Positions 61,319-64,000 of a DNA stretch of 64,000 nt are shown piece by piece. Both the position numbers and the translations under genes were made by a program. The DNA is taken from assembly GCF_030704535.1 (NCBI RefSeq), contig NC_081818.1, positions 23,662,001 to 23,726,000 on the forward strand, in the 5' to 3' direction. Origin of the DNA: Vitis vinifera. Its lineage: Eukaryota > Streptophyta > Magnoliopsida > Vitales > Vitaceae. Numbering within the stretch: the stretch's first letter is position 1; each line of letters starts with the position of its first letter. Below the pieces are notes generated by a model that was not told where the DNA came from, ran no database searches, and saw only the letters and a list, made by a program, of their open reading frames with translations.

Positions 61319-61795
61319 CTAAAATTGAGATGAGATAGAACTATCATCCAACATACAAACCATACCCTATTGAGTAAACAAGGGCCTCTAAAAAAATGTT
61401 TTCTGATCACTGCAGTACTGCACCTCTACCGCGCACTAGCCAATGTGGACTGTTTCCACTCTTAATTACCCAAATGAGACGTTTGGATCTGATTGGGAAA
61501 ATTCAACGACTTTGGGAGTTCTACTTCTAGTTCTACCAGCCAGTCGCCGACCCACGGCTTTTATAAGTCGTGTCTAAGTCTTCCATTGCCCCATTGATTA
61601 CTCAATACCCATTTGTCATTATCTCTATGTCCCTGTCTTCTCGAGTTCTTCTCACCCATTATTTTTACGTAGGGAATGCTATTTTATTTTTCGTGTATAG
61701 ATTATCATCCGGTGCTAATATAATTTTATGAATATCCATAATAGTAGTATCTGCATATAATATTGGCCATCTCCTTCCCTGCTTCATCTTCCACC
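61319..61795 (+). promoter_or_regulatory. Gene 4 promoter with shortened leader
   Basis: 61319-61765 is identical to 51783-52229 upstream of gene 3 (447 bases by eye). TATA-like tataata is at 61756-61762. Gene 3 has 67 further bases (52251-52317) between two cttc words that are missing here, so the TATA-like word lies only 40 bases before the ATG instead of 108. Regulatory role is inferred. Confidence 0.65.
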
Positions 61796-64000
61796 ATGAC
61801 GAATACTGGCGACAGATGCCTCTGTTTAATCAGTCCATCCACTCTCACCCTTCTCTATCTCTTTATCTTCCTCCACTACCTCACCATCCCCATCGCCGGT
61901 TACACCCCTACAGAAAACTTCGCCATCAATTGTGGCTCCTCCGAAAATTGGCAAGACTTGGGCAGGAACTGGACGGGGGACGTCGGTTCCAAATTCTCCC
62001 CCTTGGAAAAGGGCAAGCTATCAACAACATCTCAAGCAGATAAACCATCCTCTTCATCGGTTCTCTATTCCACAGCGCGGCTTTCTCGCTATGAGTTCAC
62101 ATACTCATTTCCCCTCACAGCCGGCCAGAAATTCATTCGCTTGCACTTTTATCCATCTTCATACGGGGAGTTCGACGGATCTAAAGCTTTTTTCTCCGTC
62201 AAAACCGGTGGTGGCTACACTCTTCTTAGCAACTTCAGTGCTGCCCTTGCTGCTGAAGATCTTCAAAAGGAAACGATAGTGAGAGAATTCTGTATCTACT
62301 TCAATGAAGAAGGTGGGAAGCTGAATATAACATTCACTCCCACTGCGGCTGCAGATGCATACGCTTTTATTAACGGAATTGAAATAGTCTCCATGCCCAA
62401 CGATCTCTACTACAGTTCTCCACAAGATGTAGGGTTTCAGTTAATCGGTCAACAGAATTCATTTCGCATTGAAACAGATTATGCTCTGGAAATGGTATAC
62501 CGACTAAACGTAGGCATGCAATATGTTTCGGCCAAGGATGACACCGGCATGTTCCGTACTTGGGATATGGACGATGACTACTGTATGAAACTAGCATTTG
62601 TACCCGCCAACACCAGCATTAATCTCAAATTCACCAAAATACCAAATTACACGGCACCTCATGATGTCTACCGCACCGCCCGGACCATGGGAAACAACAA
62701 AACTGAGAACATGGGATACAATCTTACTTGGGTTTTGCCTGTGGACTCTGGTTTTTATTACCTGATTAGATTACATTTTTGCGAGTTCCAACCAGAGATC
62801 CAGCAGCAGCACGACAGGGAGTTCACGATTTTCATAGCTAACCAGACGGCGGAGAATCATGCAGACGTGATCACATGGAGCGGCGGAAACGGAGTTCCCA
62901 TATACAGAGATTATGGGGTAATGATGCCAAGCCAGGGAAGTAACAAAAAACAAAACCTCTACATACAACTGCATCCTAACCCGGATTATGAAACCGTTTA
63001 CAATGATGCAATCCTCAACGGAATCGAGCTATTCAAACTCAGCAATCCTGAAAAAAGCCTCGCCGGGCCCAATCCAGACCCATCGGAGGCTCCTGCCCCA
63101 CCACCACCTGTACAGTCTACCTCGCCCAAGAGTAACAAAACAAAGCTTATCGCAATTGCCGGTAGCGTGGTCGCAGGCCTAATCGCGCTCTCTGTTATAG
63201 CTCTCTTTATTGTCTGGCGAGGAAGGAGAGTGAGAGATTCAGAACCCAGCGATGGAGGATCATGGTGGGGCCAATTTTCTTATACCTCGGTGAAGTCCAC
63301 GAAGACCAGCCGCTCATCTCTGCCCTCCGATCTGTGCCGTCTCTTCACTCTGCAAGAAATCAAGGTGGCCACTAACAACTTCGACAACGTCTTCATCATC
63401 GGCGTCGGAGGCTTTGGGAACGTGTACAAAGGGTATATCAACGGCGGAACAACACCGGTGGCTATCAAACGGTTGAATCCAGAGTCACAGCAGGGGGCCC
63501 AGGAATTCCAGACTGAGATCGAGATGCTTTCCCAGCTCCGCCACCTTCATCTGGTATCTCTAATCGGCTACTGCAACGACGATCGCGAGATGATCCTCGT
63601 GTACGATTACATGGCCCACGGTACTCTCCGCGATCATCTCTACAAAACAGATAATCCTCCATTGTCGTGGAAGCAGAGGCTCGAGATTTGCATTGGCGCA
63701 GCTCGAGGATTGCACTATCTTCATACAGGTGTGAAGCACACGATCATTCACCGGGATGTGAAGACAACCAACATCCTTTTGGATGAGAAATGGGTGGCCA
63801 AAGTTTCGGATTTCGGATTGTCAAAGATGGGCCCTACCAGCATGTCGAACGCCCACGTCAGCACAGTGGTGAAGGGTAGTTTCGGGTATTTGGACCCAGA
63901 GTATTACCGGCGGCAACAGCTAACGGAGAAATCCGACGTGTACTCATTCGGTGTGGTGCTGTTTGAAGTACTGTGCGCGAGGCCACCCTTGAATCAGACG
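61796..64000 (+). CDS. CrRLK1L receptor kinase, FERONIA-like, gene 4 (3' cut by window)
   Basis: Open for 735 codons with no stop and running off the right edge. It starts MTNTGDRCLCLIS, equivalent to MRNTG in the paralogues. Signal peptide, malectin-like ectodomain, proline-rich linker (PSEAPAPPPPVQSTSP), a membrane span nearly identical to gene 3 (KLIAIAGSVVAGLIALSV) and most of the RD kinase are present: GVGGFGNV, VAIKR, HRDVKTTN, DFG, YLDPEYYRRQQ. It stops in the window at ARPPLNQT, leaving the kinase C-lobe and tail (~160 residues by comparison with gene 3) outside. The kinase part differs from gene 3 at roughly ten sites in 650 bases, while the ectodomain differs much more. Same inferred role as the others. 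Confidence 0.93.
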   Translation, partial: MTNTGDRCLCLISPSTLTLLYLFIFLHYLTIPIAGYTPTENFAINCGSSENWQDLGRNWTGDVGSKFSPLEKGKLSTTSQADKPSSSSVLYSTARLSRYEFTYSFPLTAGQKFIRLHFYPSSYGEFDGSKAFFSVKTGGGYTLLSNFSAALAAEDLQKETIVREFCIYFNEEGGKLNITFTPTAAADAYAFINGIEIVSMPNDLYYSSPQDVGFQLIGQQNSFRIETDYALEMVYRLNVGMQYVSAKDDTGMFRTWDMDDDYCMKLAFVPANTSINLKFTKIPNYTAPHDVYRTARTMGNNKTENMGYNLTWVLPVDSGFYYLIRLHFCEFQPEIQQQHDREFTIFIANQTAENHADVITWSGGNGVPIYRDYGVMMPSQGSNKKQNLYIQLHPNPDYETVYNDAILNGIELFKLSNPEKSLAGPNPDPSEAPAPPPPVQSTSPKSNKTKLIAIAGSVVAGLIALSVIALFIVWRGRRVRDSEPSDGGSWWGQFSYTSVKSTKTSRSSLPSDLCRLFTLQEIKVATNNFDNVFIIGVGGFGNVYKGYINGGTTPVAIKRLNPESQQGAQEFQTEIEMLSQLRHLHLVSLIGYCNDDREMILVYDYMAHGTLRDHLYKTDNPPLSWKQRLEICIGAARGLHYLHTGVKHTIIHRDVKTTNILLDEKWVAKVSDFGLSKMGPTSMSNAHVSTVVKGSFGYLDPEYYRRQQLTEKSDVYSFGVVLFEVLCARPPLNQT

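Overview
The window looks like nuclear DNA from a flowering plant, most likely a woody eudicot. Its repeat spectrum and FERONIA-like genes would fit grapevine (Vitis), but that species guess is inference. It is AT-rich and gene-poor, with single-exon receptor kinase genes, Ty1/copia and Ty3/gypsy remnants and MITEs.

The functional content is a tandem cluster of CrRLK1L (malectin-like, FERONIA-type) receptor kinases, all on the + strand. Gene 1 (15015-17603) and gene 2 (41612-44203) are close duplicates. Between gene 2 and gene 3 lies a copy that keeps the ectodomain and membrane span but has lost the kinase (45892-47427). Gene 3 (52328-55015) is 895 residues, the length of Arabidopsis FERONIA. 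Gene 4 (61796 to the right edge) is open but cut off by the window end. A ~70 bp ectodomain relic sits just upstream of gene 4. Family members bind RALF peptides at the cell wall with LLG co-receptors and signal through an RD-type kinase.

Every copy has a different promoter history. Gene 1's promoter is split by a 4.5 kb copia element. Gene 2's carries a 277 bp Harbinger-type MITE. Gene 3's is duplicated in tandem. Gene 4's is base-for-base identical to gene 3's over 447 bp, but its 5' leader has lost 67 bp. The coding regions show patchy near-identity, suggesting gene conversion.

Layout: 0-4.3 kb, a composite non-coding repeat (R1). 4.3-10.1 kb, an Athila-like gypsy fragment and LTR-like debris. 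10.1-18.1 kb, gene 1 with its copia insertion and duplicated 3' flank. 19.9-26.2 kb, further copies of the composite repeat in both orientations, forming two large palindromes. 26.2-33.3 kb, old repeats and copia remnants. 33.3-37.4 kb, another composite copy (R4). 38.0-39.2 kb, a four-exon non-symbiotic haemoglobin (phytoglobin) pseudogene on the - strand. 41-47.4 kb, gene 2 and the kinase-less copy. 47.4-51.3 kb, AT-rich repeats. 51.4-55.0 kb, gene 3. 55-61.2 kb, AT-rich DNA with MITEs and old repeats. 61.2-64 kb, gene 4.

No RNA gene, CRISPR array or wholly new gene family could be supported. The most unusual structures are the kinase-less receptor, the promoter mosaicism and the unexplained ~0.9 kb repeat module present in about eight copies. 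All similarities were judged by eye; no alignment or database search was run.
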